From Symsagittifera roscoffensis (taxonomy: Eukaryota > Xenacoelomorpha > Acoela > Convolutidae): a stretch of 64,000 bases of DNA. Positions 21,408 to 32,100 of this stretch are shown piece by piece. The stretch spans positions 310,001 through 374,000 of the forward strand of contig NC_087070.1 in NCBI RefSeq assembly GCF_963678635.1. Reading direction: 5' to 3'. How positions within the stretch are numbered: position 1 is the first letter of the stretch; every line of letters starts with the position of its first letter. The position numbers and the translations under genes are program-made. The notes below the pieces were generated by a model. That model saw only the letters and a list, made by a program, of their open reading frames with translations, did no database searches and had not been told where the DNA came from.

Positions 21408-22010
21408 CAATGTCCCAAGACCAACGTCCCTAGACCAACGTCCCAAGACCAACGTCCCAAGACTAACGTCCCGAGACCAATGTCCCAAGACTAACGTCCC
21501 GAGACTAATGTCCCAAGACCAATGGCCCAAGACCAATGGCCCAAGACCAACGTCCCAAGACTAACGTCCCAAGACCAATGGCCCAAGACCAACGTCCCAA
21601 GACTAATCTCCCAAGACCAACGTCCCAAGACTAACGTCCCAAGACCAATGGCCCAAGACCAACGTCCCAAGACTAACGTCCCAAGACCAATGGCCCAAGA
21701 CCAACGTCCCAAGACTAATGTCCCAAGACCAATGGCCAAAGACCAACGTCCCAAGACTAATGTCCCAAGACCAACGTCCCAAGACTAACGTCCCAAGACC
21801 AATGGCCCAAGACCAACGTCCCAAGACCAATGTCCCAAGACCAACGTCCCAAGACTAACGTCCCAAGACCAATGGCCCAAGACTGTTTCGTACCAAGACT
21901 GCTCTGGTCCAAGACTGCCCCAAGGCTGCACTGTCCCAAGACTGTGTTGCCCCAAGACTGTCCCCAGACTGCAATGTCCCAAGACTTCTTTGGTACTGTC
22001 CCAAGACTCG
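21408..22010 (-). repeat. 14-bp minisatellite in leader A
   Basis: On the plus strand the unit is CCAACGTCCCAAGA and close variants (CTAACG, CCAATG); in element sense it is GTCTTGGGACGTTG. About 34 regular copies run to about 21885, then degenerate ones to 22010. Every 14-base step changes frame, so long but meaningless open frames arise in several frames. Confidence 0.93.
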
Positions 22011-22966
22011 TCACTGAATGTCTGGATATCGGATCTCTTTCTTCTTCGTTTTAGGGACTTCTTGATTCACTGTACCTTGTACCACCACTCAAGCTCTAGT
22101 GAAAATTTTACCAAAAACCCTCTCTTAATGGCCAAACGCTAACCCCCCTTTTTGAATTACCTCTTTTTCTATGTTCCAAGTAACTTGAAACCAAAACCTG
22201 TGCGCAGGTATCTTGTGATCACCTGTTCGTATAAAAACCAATCGCAAATCCTCACCAAAATGCAACAATATATATATATAAAAAAAAATTTTTAAACAAG
22301 AAAAATAATAAAACAGAGAAATCAACCCACCTAAAATTCAAAGGAGACAAATGTCGACCTTCTGTCGAGAAAAAAAAATGTCTGGTACCTAACTGCCACG
22401 CGTTTTCCTCCCCCCACTAGCGATCTTATGGGGTATCACAAAAACTTTCTATATCCGTTCCCCCCTACCAATCCAACCAACGTACCAATCTTAACTCGAG
22501 TTAAATTTTGGATATCCACCTATTATTACCAACGCGTGTTGATGGCTAATGCAACTAAATCAACGATGTCGATTAATTAGTTACTCTAATTTCCCCCCTT
22601 TTTACAATTTACAACCGCCAACCTCTAACCTAACCAGCCCCCCTACTAACCTCTCCCCTCTTTAGCCCCCCTCTTAAGCCGAAAAATCACTTAAGCGCCG
22701 GGTGCTAAACCTCTCGAGAGAAAACCGTAGACCTGTTTCCAGGCCTGCTTGAGTAAAAACTGCCTCAAAACAATGGGACTCCGCTTATCCAATTTTACAC
22801 TTATTTCCTATAATGTAATGTGGATTCTAACGATACCCGTTGCTCGACTTGAGAACACCCCTGTGCGTCCTTTTGTAGTGGTCCTGTGCTGGTTGTCTCT
22901 GTTCTGCACTTGACAGCAGAACCACTTTCCCACTCGACTGGTCACCTCTTCCAATCAAGTCTCCTA

Positions 22967-23018
22967 GTGGTCCGTTTCGATCCTTGTGAACCACTTTCCA
23001 AGGATCGAAACGGACCAC
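22967..23018. repeat. 19-bp perfect foldback at B's insertion point
   Basis: Arms 22967-22985 and 23000-23018 are perfect reverse complements (GTGGTCCGTTTCGATCCTT and its complement) around a 14-base spacer. The arm sequence belongs to the leader's 69-bp repeat, so one copy has been inverted. It abuts the CAAG flank and the altered first bases of B's 5' LTR. Confidence 0.8.
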
Positions 23019-23021
23019 AAG

Positions 23022-23906
23022 AGAACCAGTCGGTCATATTTGGAAGTTTGACCTTGAGAAGAGCAGAAAACACTTGATTTTGGAGTGAAATTTAATTTTT
23101 CAAAATTTCGAATGGAACATGTCATGCACGATTTTCTCGCGATAACTGAAAATCAGAAAAAGAAATCAGAACAATTTCAGAACAATTGCGGGAAAGTTGT
23201 CAGATAAAAACGAGTGGGAAATTGCTATTCGCAATTTCCATCATAGTGAACAAGAGTAGAGCTGTCCTATCTGAAATAGAAGACAGAGTATTCCCGAGAG
23301 AACAATTATTCGAACTGGACCAGAGTGAACCTTCGACGGAAAGGTGGACAGCTTGAGTGTCCCAATGGTCCACATAAAACTGCAGTCTAGAGTAAAATTT
23401 TGTTCTTGTTGTTAAAACTGACTGACATTAAGCTCATTTTAGTTACTTTGTTGACTCTTGAGTTGTTTACCGACTTATTTACTTCCTGGTTCTTGAGCGT
23501 GCTACAATGTGAGTACTTAATTTAAATTCTAGAGTGTGTTTTATGATCGTTATGTTGAGGTAAGGCGAGTTTTAGGTTGATCCATCTGAAATGGATCAAA
23601 GTTCCACTGTCTAATAAAAAGTAACTTAACGGATTGTTCCAACCCGGTTTTTAACGGCGTTCATGTATTTTGGGTATCTAGAGACCTAAGTATGGGGACG
23701 TTTCTAATTCTAGAGTGGGGGGATATTTTAGTAGTAGCCTCTAAGCTGTAACGGGTCGTAGTCTCATGTCACAAGCGAACCGAACTGGCTCCGACCGTTC
23801 TTGAGGTAGAAAAACACAAGAGATAGTGTCCCTGACCCTTGAGCCAGTGGTTATAGGGCCTATTTTTCTTAAGCCTCATGTGTGACTGCAGTAGACGAAT
23901 GTTACA
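23022..23906 (+). repeat. 5' LTR of element B (885 bp)
   Basis: Homology with the 3' LTR is continuous from 23026 to GAATGTTACA at 23906. Differences: the first four bases, and AAAATTTTG versus AAAAACTTG near 23395. It carries two hairpins, one built on GGAAATTGC and GCAATTTCC (about 23217-23239) and one on TTGATCCAT and ATGGATCAA (about 23577-23599), followed by AATAAA about 14 bases later. Transcription should start within this LTR; a TATA box was not identified. Confidence 0.85.
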
Positions 23907-23917
23907 TAGTGTTTTTA

Positions 23918-23935
23918 TGGCGCTCCTGGGTGTTT
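23918..23935 (+). other. Possible primer-binding site
   Basis: TGGCGCTCCTGGGTGTTT begins 11 bases after the 5' LTR. TGG at the start is expected for pairing with a tRNA CCA end, and the sequence is identical in A's leader (41329 to 41312). I could not match it to a named tRNA, and the distance is a little long. Confidence 0.4.
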
Positions 23936-24403
23936 ACGACATCAAGACTACGGAGTCGAACCCACTTGAGACAGCTTCGGGCTGAATGCCCATTCTAGAG
24001 TACCGGCGGTACGGTTCGACAGGAACGTGCAAACCTTCCGGTTGTACCGTGATAGCTTTTTAAGAAAACTCGAGAAAATTTCCTGGTACACTCTCCGAAC
24101 GAGGCTTAGCTAACCGAGTAAAGGGGGGCAACTAGGGGGACAAAAACACGAGCAAAAAGACAAAAAGCAAAACAAAAACCAAAAAAGAATAGAAAAAGGA
24201 ACAAAAACCATAAAACGAAAAAAGACAGTGACTTTGACACCAGATTAGTTGGATCAAACCTTTATATTAATTAAATAGTATACCCATACTGTTTTACAAG
24301 TTCGATCGTTTCGATCAACCTAGCAATTTAAACCAGTAAACTGAATAAAGTGCCCGAAGTGGGGCGTTGTCAAGGGTTTTCAGATAGCTTGGAACTTAGC
24401 TGG

Positions 24404-24612
24404 ACCAATAGGAGACTTGACTGGAAGAGGTGACCAGCCGAGTGGGAAAGTGGTTCAGGGACACTTGAGCTGAACCAATAGGAGACTTGACTGGAAGAGG
24501 TGACCAGCCGAGTGGGGAAGTGGTTCAGGGACACTTGGCTGATCCAATAGGAGACTGGACTGGAACAGGTGACCAGTCGAGTGGGAAAGCAGCCAAGAAG
24601 GATTTGGCAATT
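24404..24612 (+). repeat. 69-70 bp leader repeat, three copies
   Basis: Units start at about 24404, 24474 and 24543. Each has CCAATAGGAGACT, TGACTGGAAGAGGTGACCAG, CGAGTGGG and GGTTCAGGGACACTTG. A's leader has the same unit with GGTTCACAAGGATCG in place of GGTTCAGGGACAC. The last unit is partial. Confidence 0.85.
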
Positions 24613-25431
24613 CTCGAGTTCTCAAGTTGGGCAGAACGGGTATCGTTAGAATCCACATTACATTATAGGAGATAAGTGTGAAATTGGATAAGCGAAATCC
24701 CCCAGTTTTGAGGAACGTTTTTACTTGAGCAGGCCTGGAAACAGGTCTACGGTTTTCTCTTGAGAGGTTTAGCACCCGGCGCTTAAAGTAATTTTTAGGC
24801 TTAAGAAGGGGGGCTAGAAAGGGGGGAGGTTAGAAGGGGGACTGGTTAAGTTAGAGGTTGACGGTTGTAAATTGTAAAAAGGGGGAAATTAGAGTAACTA
24901 ATTAGTCGACATCGTTGACTTAGTTACATTAGAAATTAACACGCGTTGGTAATATTAGGTGGAGATCCAAAATTCAACTCGAGTTAAGACTGGTACGCTG
25001 GTTGGTTTGGTAGGGGGGACCGGATATAAACAGCTTTTGTGAAACCCCATAAGATCACTAGTGGGGGGAGGAAAACGCGTGGCAATTAGGTACCAGACAT
25101 TTTTTTCGACGAAAGGTAGACATTGGTCACCTTTGAATTTCAGGTGGGCTCATTTTTCTGTTTTTATTATTTTTCTTACTTAGATTTTTGTTGCATTTTA
25201 GTGAGGATTTGTGTTTGGTTTTATACGAACAGGTGATCACAAGATACCTGCGCACCTACATTGAAATAGAAACAACCAAAAAGAAGAGGGGGGTCAGCAT
25301 TTGGCCTTTAAGAGAGGGTTTTTGGGAAAATTTTACTAGAGCTTGAGTGGCGGTACAAGGTACGGTGATTCAAGAAGACCCTACAACGAGGAAGACACTC
25401 CGTGACGAGTATTGGGACAAGACCGAAGAAG

Positions 25432-25925
25432 TCTTGGGACAGAGCAGTCTTGGGACAGGGTCTTGGGACAGGGTCTTGGGACAGTGGTCTTGGGACAGGG
25501 TCTTGGGACAGGGGTCTTGGGACAGTGGTCTTGGGACAGTGGTCTTGGGACAGTGGTCTTGGGACACTAGTCTTGGGACACCAGCCTTGGGACACTGGTC
25601 TTGGGACACTACCCTTGGGACACTAGTCTTGGGACAGTAGTCTTGGGACACTAGCCTTGGGACACTAGTCTTGGGACACTAGTCTTGGGACAGTAGTCTT
25701 GGGACACTGGTCTTGGGACACTGGTCTTGGGACAGTAGTCTTGGGACACTAGCCTTGGGACAGTAGTCTTGGGACACCAGCCTTGGGACACTGGTCTTGG
25801 GACACTACCCTTGGGACACTAGTCTTGGGACAGTAGTCTTGGGACAGTAGTCTTGGGACAGTAGTCTTGGGACACTAGCCTTGGGACACTAGTCTTGGTA
25901 CAAGGGTCTTAGGACACTAGCGGAG
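25432..25925 (+). repeat. 14-bp minisatellite in leader B
   Basis: About 35 copies of GTCTTGGGACA followed by three or four variable bases (CTA, GTA, GGG, CCA, GTG). It sits at the same place as A's array in element sense. The core GTCTTGGGAC is kept in both elements while the variable bases differ (GTTG or GTTA in A), as if the core were selected or each array had homogenised separately. Confidence 0.93.
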
Positions 25926-26196
25926 AGTACTGTGATAGTGACGAATAGTCTTGGGACGGTATAAAAATTGAAGCAGAATCACAACAAGTGTGTCTTAAGA
26001 CAGAATAAGACAAATCGAAATAGGTACGGTTAAGACCAAATTAAGGAAAGTTTTTCGGAGGTTTTAGAAAGAGAATTGGATAAGGTTTTTAACACGTTGT
26101 ACAGAATTTGTTACCACAAAAAATATTTTTTTTACCCTTAGAATAGAATCGTGTATATAATAAAATTGTAAATAGGAGCAGTTGTAAATAGAAATA

Positions 26197-29100
26197 ATGA
26201 GGCGGAGTAGGGTACCGGTGCTCGAAAAAAGGTCAAGTGGATCAAACACGAAATATAATTCATCGCTGCGCGGAACGACATCAACGGGCCCAAAGATAAC
26301 GAAGACGAACTTTTCAGTTAACATGGTCAGCACAAGGAGTACAGTGGAGAACAGGGCGAAAGAGGGCACGGAAGGGGAGCGAGTAGAACCCACCATCCAG
26401 ATTGATCTAGAGACACCCAATCAAAGTGTGGATGAAACAAGGAAGATGGCGACAGAGTCAACTCCAATGCCCAATGCAGAGGAACCGAACCAGAAACCAA
26501 TAGAGTTCTCACCGATAGATGACGCGGAAGATGCAATAGGCAACACCGAAGAAACGGTGAAAGAAGACTCTCAAGTAAAGAGGACATCTTTTACGGAAAA
26601 ATTGGGAATAATGTTCGGAATAAAAACAAAAGAAAACGTGACTGAAGAACCAAAAGCAGAAAGAGCACGAACATTTGGGACAGTGAGCACGAAGACCTCA
26701 GAAGCCAATCCAAGAGAGGAACAAGCTAAAGCAGAGGCTACGGCCGAAGAGAGACCGACAGCTGACCATGAAGAGACTACCATTGAGCTGGGTGACTTGT
26801 TGGCGAAATTAAATCAGATTGACAAAAGACTTAAGCACAGTGAAGAAGACAGAGAGGTGATAAAAAAGGAGATAAGATACAACAAGCACGAGTATCTAGA
26901 CAGTTATTTTAACCTAGCTAAGGCAACAGAGGAGAGACTCAAGGAAATGTCAGATAAGGTAGAAGCCACCAATGAAGAACGAGAAAAGAACATCAAAACA
27001 GACATGCAACAGTTGAAGAATCGATATGATGATGTCAACAGCCAATTAGGGAGCCTGGAAAGGAGAATGGACACAATGAGCAAGAGTCAAGCCGAGAGTT
27101 CGTGTGCAATACAGGCGAAGTTGGATGCAATCTTGAGAGGTTCCACTCCACAAGAAAGACCGGCAGCGGATCGTACGCAAAGCACCAGAGTTGACTTTGT
27201 AGAACCACAAAGGAACAAACGGCAATCGACACCGTTGCCCTTAACCAGGGATGCGATAAGCATAGCACCAACAGCTGCGAAAACAATAATGAAGAATGGA
27301 ACGTCGAATACAACGACTGCTCCGGGAGATTCGACAGCTAACAGCAACACAGGACCGGATGCTATGACATGGGTCAGCACTTGGGAGATGATGAACAGGA
27401 CTCTAGAGGCCTTCGCCACGAGGAACACTGACTCGAGCGACAGGAGAGAGGGAAAATCAAGAAAGACATTCAAGAAGCCAAAAGAATTCAAGGACGACTC
27501 CGATGGATGCATTGACACTTGGGTGGAAGTGATGAGATTACATCTAGAACAAGACAACTTGAGTGACGAAAGACAAGCATGTACAGCCATACTGAGCAAC
27601 TTGGAAGGAACGGCATTAAAATGCGTGGTCGCAAAGAAGGAGGAAGAACGCGACACCGCGGACAAGATCTTCGAGATATTGCTGAATCGATTCGGGTCAG
27701 GCATGAAGGGTCACCAAGCGATGATGCGATTTGAAAAGAGAAGGCAGAGGGACGACGAGTCAATAGATCGGTTCCTAGATGACCTCGAGAGCTTGAGAAG
27801 GAGGAGTGACCCAGAGGAGTCGACAAATAGACGGAACTTCAGCATTGCCTCGAAGTTCATCGATGGGGTGAAAAGTGATGACTTAAGGACAATGTTAGCA
27901 ACATACTACACATTGTCGAAGGACAGCACACCCACCCCAGAAGAAATGAGACAGAAATCAAGAGAATACATGCTGATGAAACCTAAGAAGTACTCATATT
28001 CCGAAAACAGGAACACGCAAGGGGGAGGCCAACCCCAGAGATCATCATGGTACAAACCTAGAGATGATATGGACAAGCGCAGATCATGCGCGAACTGCGG
28101 GTCAGCGGATCATCATGTGGCTGACTGCACAACGTACAAACAAGGCATGAAGAGCCTAGGTTATGCACCGGATGAAGAGGATATGAGCCAGATGGAGGAA
28201 CACGAGTACTATAATGGCTTAATCATCAAGATAGGCGCCAGATGCTTCTTCTGTAACCAGGAGGGGCACTTCAGAATGGATTGTCCCTTGTTCTGGGAAG
28301 CAGTCAAGGACCAGAATCACCCCAAACACAAGTTGGCATTAGCGGCGGTGCAGAATCAGCGGAACAGGCAAAACGAGTTTGAATCTAGGAACTTGGGGGC
28401 ACCAAACACCGAATTGCCGACGAAGACAGTGAAAGCTGTTACACATGTTAGCGGTGCGTTAGAGTCCGCGTCCGGAAGCTCTCTAGAGATAAATTATGAG
28501 AAAGCGGCGACGGAAGCAATTGCCAAAGTGAAACAAGATCTGGCTGCGAAAGAAATAGAGCAACGACTAAAGTTGGAGATCGAAATACAGAATTTAAACG
28601 AAGCATTAACCGGATCAAACTCAAAACCAGAGGCTAGAACGGGCTCAATGAAGACCGGGAATTGTAACACCGTGAAAATGGTGACAGGTAAACCTTTTGG
28701 AATATCGAAAATCGGAGCAAGAATAATGTCGATAATAACAGTGGGCGGACACGAGGTAACCAGAAACTTGAGCGAGCCGAGCGACCAGACGATAATGCAC
28801 ATTGACGTGTATGCAGACTACTTGAGTGGAATAAGTCCACAAACGACTTCCAGAGCGCTCAGGGCACTACTTACGAGAGGGGGCAGCAAGTCGGTACGTG
28901 TTGATAATAGGTACACTGAAGCTTATGGTCCACACGAGGTCATGCTAAATATAGATGGAATCAACATCTATACCAAGACGATGATAACATGCGACGAAGA
29001 CCTAATTGGACAAATCTATGTAGGGAAAGAGGAATTGAAAGTAAGATCGATTGGACACTGTGCTATGCTTGAAGAAGATGCAATGCACATCGGGACGGAA

Positions 29101-32100
29101 GCAGACGTGACAGGGCACGTGCTAGACATAAATGGCAAAAAGACTCAGTTACGTGGATTACTTGACACGGGAGCAGTCTTGAGCGTCATACCAATCGAAA
29201 CATGGGAAAAGATGGGCTTTGACAAAGGTGACTTGATAGACTCGAGAATACGGCTGTCAGCTGCAAACAAAGGGGCCCTTCGGGTGTTGGGCAGGACGCC
29301 GATAATAGCCCTCAATTTGGGGGAACGTAACCTGTGGATGAGCTTCATCGTGGTAGAAAACCTAGATGAATCTGACCAATTCATTTTGGGCAGAGACTTC
29401 ATCAGGAATTTCGACGTAACGATAGATCTAAATAATGCAATGTTCAGGATACGGAACCCGGATAGGAGGTACGCAATCAAACCGGTAAATTTAATAATGG
29501 CAAATGAGAACAAAGCACCGGTATTCTTGAGTGGGAGAGTGAGGTTAAAAGCTAATGAAGCGGCAATCGTAAGCTTGAGGATGAAAAATTATAATGAACT
29601 AAGTGACAACAAGCAAGTGTGTATAGTTCCAAATCCTAATAGTCAAAGCGCTGCTGTTTTAGGAAGATCATTTTCGATAACGAAGAGCGGCCTCTGCGTC
29701 AGTGTCTTGTTGAATACCCTTGATATACCGATCACGATACAGAGAGGGAGGAAGCTGGGATATGCTTTACCGGTTAAAACTCGATATGAAACAATTGAAA
29801 ACTCAAAACAAAATGAAGTTGTTGATTGTCCCAACCACAGGGACAAAATTTGTATCTTGAGACGATTGCAGAGAATAAAAGATTCTTCAGGTCTTATCAA
29901 ATCACTTAAGTCAGAAACGGACGATGGGCTTTCGAGCTGTTCGAACTTTCCAGAGCGACCCACGCTAGATGAAATGCAAACTGATAAACCGGTTCTGCCG
30001 GAGATTGAACATTTAAGGGGCAAACTGAAAGATGAACAGCTCGAAGCTATCAAGGACGTACTAGAGCGGAACGAGGAGGTTTTTTCAAGGCATAAGGCGG
30101 ATATCGGGTGTTGTAATTTTGTTGAACATGAAATAGAACTTGAGGAAAACGCGGTGCCACACAGGGAGGGGGCGAGGCGCATGACCCCACACAAATCGGA
30201 CGCGTGTAGAAAAGAAATCGAAACGTTACTAGAGTATGACATGATAGAACCATCCAAGTCACCGTGGGCGTGTGGAGTAGTGATGGCCAAAAAGAAAGGC
30301 GACCAGTTAAGGTTTTGTTGTGACTTTCGATACCTGAACTCCGTCACGGTGAAGGATGCCTATCCCATACCTAGAATTGATGAGAGCCTCTCGAAGTTAG
30401 GTGATGCGAAATTTTTTACGACTCTTGATTTAGGCTCGGCCTTTTGGCAGGTACCATTAAGGAGGCAAGACAGGGACAAGACAGGGTTCGCCTGCGAGTT
30501 GGGTCTGTTTCAATGGAAACGGATGCCGTTTGGACTCTGCAATGCAACAGCCACGTTTCAGCGGCTAATGGCACACGCGTTGATAGGCGTGACGAAGAAG
30601 TACGGCAACCTGGTAATGTGCTATGTGGACGACGTGGTAATAGCAACGCCAACACTAGAAGACCACATCGAGAGGCTTGACGAGGTGTTCGCGTGCATGA
30701 AAAGATCGGGGCTGAAGTGTAAACCATCAAAGTGCGAGATACTCAAGGACTCGATTAAATACCTGGGCAGGATGGTAGATAAACACGGTATCAGACCTGA
30801 CCCAGACGCCGTGGAAGCAGTCCTAACCTGGAAATCACCGAAGACGGAGCACCAGCTGATGAGCTTCCTGGGTTTCGCCAACTATTATAGAGAATTCATC
30901 AAGGGCTATGCGGACAAGGTATACCCGATGCAACAATTAATGAGACACAAGGGCAAGAAGTTCACGTGGAACAACGCGGCAGAAGAGTCATTCCAGAGAA
31001 TAAAGAAAGAGCTGTGTGAGGCACCAGTACTGGGTATGCCGACTGAGAAGGGGATGTACGTGCTAGACACGGATGCGTCAGTAGTCGCTATTTCTGGGAT
31101 TCTCCATCAAGAACAAGAATGGAATGGGAAGACAGTCTTGAGACCAATAGCATACGGGAGCAAGGTCCTAAGTGACACAGAAATGAAGTACGGAGCACCG
31201 AAAGCAGAGATGTTTGCGGTGGTCACCTTTGTCGAAAAATACAGAGCATACATAGGCAGTGAGCCCTTCAAGCTGCGAGTCGACAACCGAGCACTAAGCT
31301 GGCTGAAAACGTACTCAATGGACCAGAGCTATATTGGGAGGTGGATAGTTCGCTTGGATGGATACAACATGATAATTGAGCACAGAACACGAGATAAACA
31401 TCAAAATGCTGACAGCCTGAGTAAGAAGACGGAGTTCTACGAGAGGCAAGAACAAAGAGAGGCAGACAGACCTGAGATCAAAGACGGCTTCTCCTTCATG
31501 GACAAAGAAACGTACGACAGTCTTCCACTCACGAGATGGCTGGACAAATCAGGCAGACCGATTGAAGATCATCCCGAATTGCCGGAAGAGCCTCTTGAAA
31601 AGACCATCTTGAAGAAAAGCAGAAGGATTCCGATAGGAATAATGCTCAAGTCCAAGATTGTGAGGGAAACACTTAAGGCAAAAGGTTATGATCTCATCCA
31701 GGTAGAGGAGGGAACGGTCCGAATAGATGAAGACTTAATGAGGTTGCTTGAGAAACTATCAGATGACAAGCCCGTGATCCAAGGGATAGGTCAGGAGGCA
31801 CCGGAACTAACCATACTTCGGAGAGAAGAAACAGTGAACAATACTGACGTCTCAAAAGGAAGCATCACTGATAGCAAGGAAGTTGTGCGATCACTAGTTG
31901 AAAAAATCCCCGAAAAAATTCTGGAGCAGACAAAAGTCAGGAATAAGAAAGTAACATTCAGAGAAGAAGTTGAACACCTGGGACTAGATCAAGAGTCCGG
32001 GGAGTGGTCCAGATTCATGGAAGAAGACGAAACCGGAGAAGGGAAATTGTCCGGGGAGCGTGAAGAATGGGATGAAGACTCGGATGAGAGCAGCGAAGAC

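Larger units (their letters stand above)
21119..23021 (-). other. Inner part of element A's 5' leader
   Basis: Non-coding leader of A up to the insertion point of B, and inversely homologous to 24400-26196 of B. It holds the 14-bp minisatellite (21408-22010), AT-rich and C-run stretches (22130-22700), and one 69-bp-type repeat unit near 22920. It ends in a 19-bp foldback and CAAG at B's left edge. No gene seen. Confidence 0.7.
23907..26196 (+). other. 5' leader of element B (2.3 kb)
   Basis: No gene seen. In order: putative primer site; a block with a minus-strand tRNA B-box-like GGTTCGACTCC (23962-23952); an A-rich tract (24140-24225); a 69-70 bp repeat (24404-24612); a region with C/G runs inversely matching A's leader; a 14-bp minisatellite (25432-25925); AT-rich sequence up to the ORF1 start. 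The leader is long for an LTR element and may hold packaging or translation signals; that is inference. Confidence 0.65.

Noticed and set aside
21408-22010. CRISPR-like array
   Set aside because: The unit is 14 bp with 4 variable bases, has no unique spacers, and lies in a eukaryotic retrotransposon leader.
21491-22014. Several open frames with repeats such as SLGTLVLGHWSW and QDQRPKTNVPRP on both strands
   Set aside because: They come from the 14-bp minisatellite, which stays open in many frames; overlapping frames on both strands read the same DNA.
25308-25651. Repeat-rich frames (CPKTTVPRPLSQD, WSWDTSLGT)
   Set aside because: Same cause: the minisatellite in B's leader.
21119-26196. The mirror arrangement as a pure assembly palindrome
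   Set aside because: The two arms differ throughout (lesions, ORF2 module, leader bases, LTR subfamily), so one is not a copied read of the other. The junctions still deserve a long-read check.
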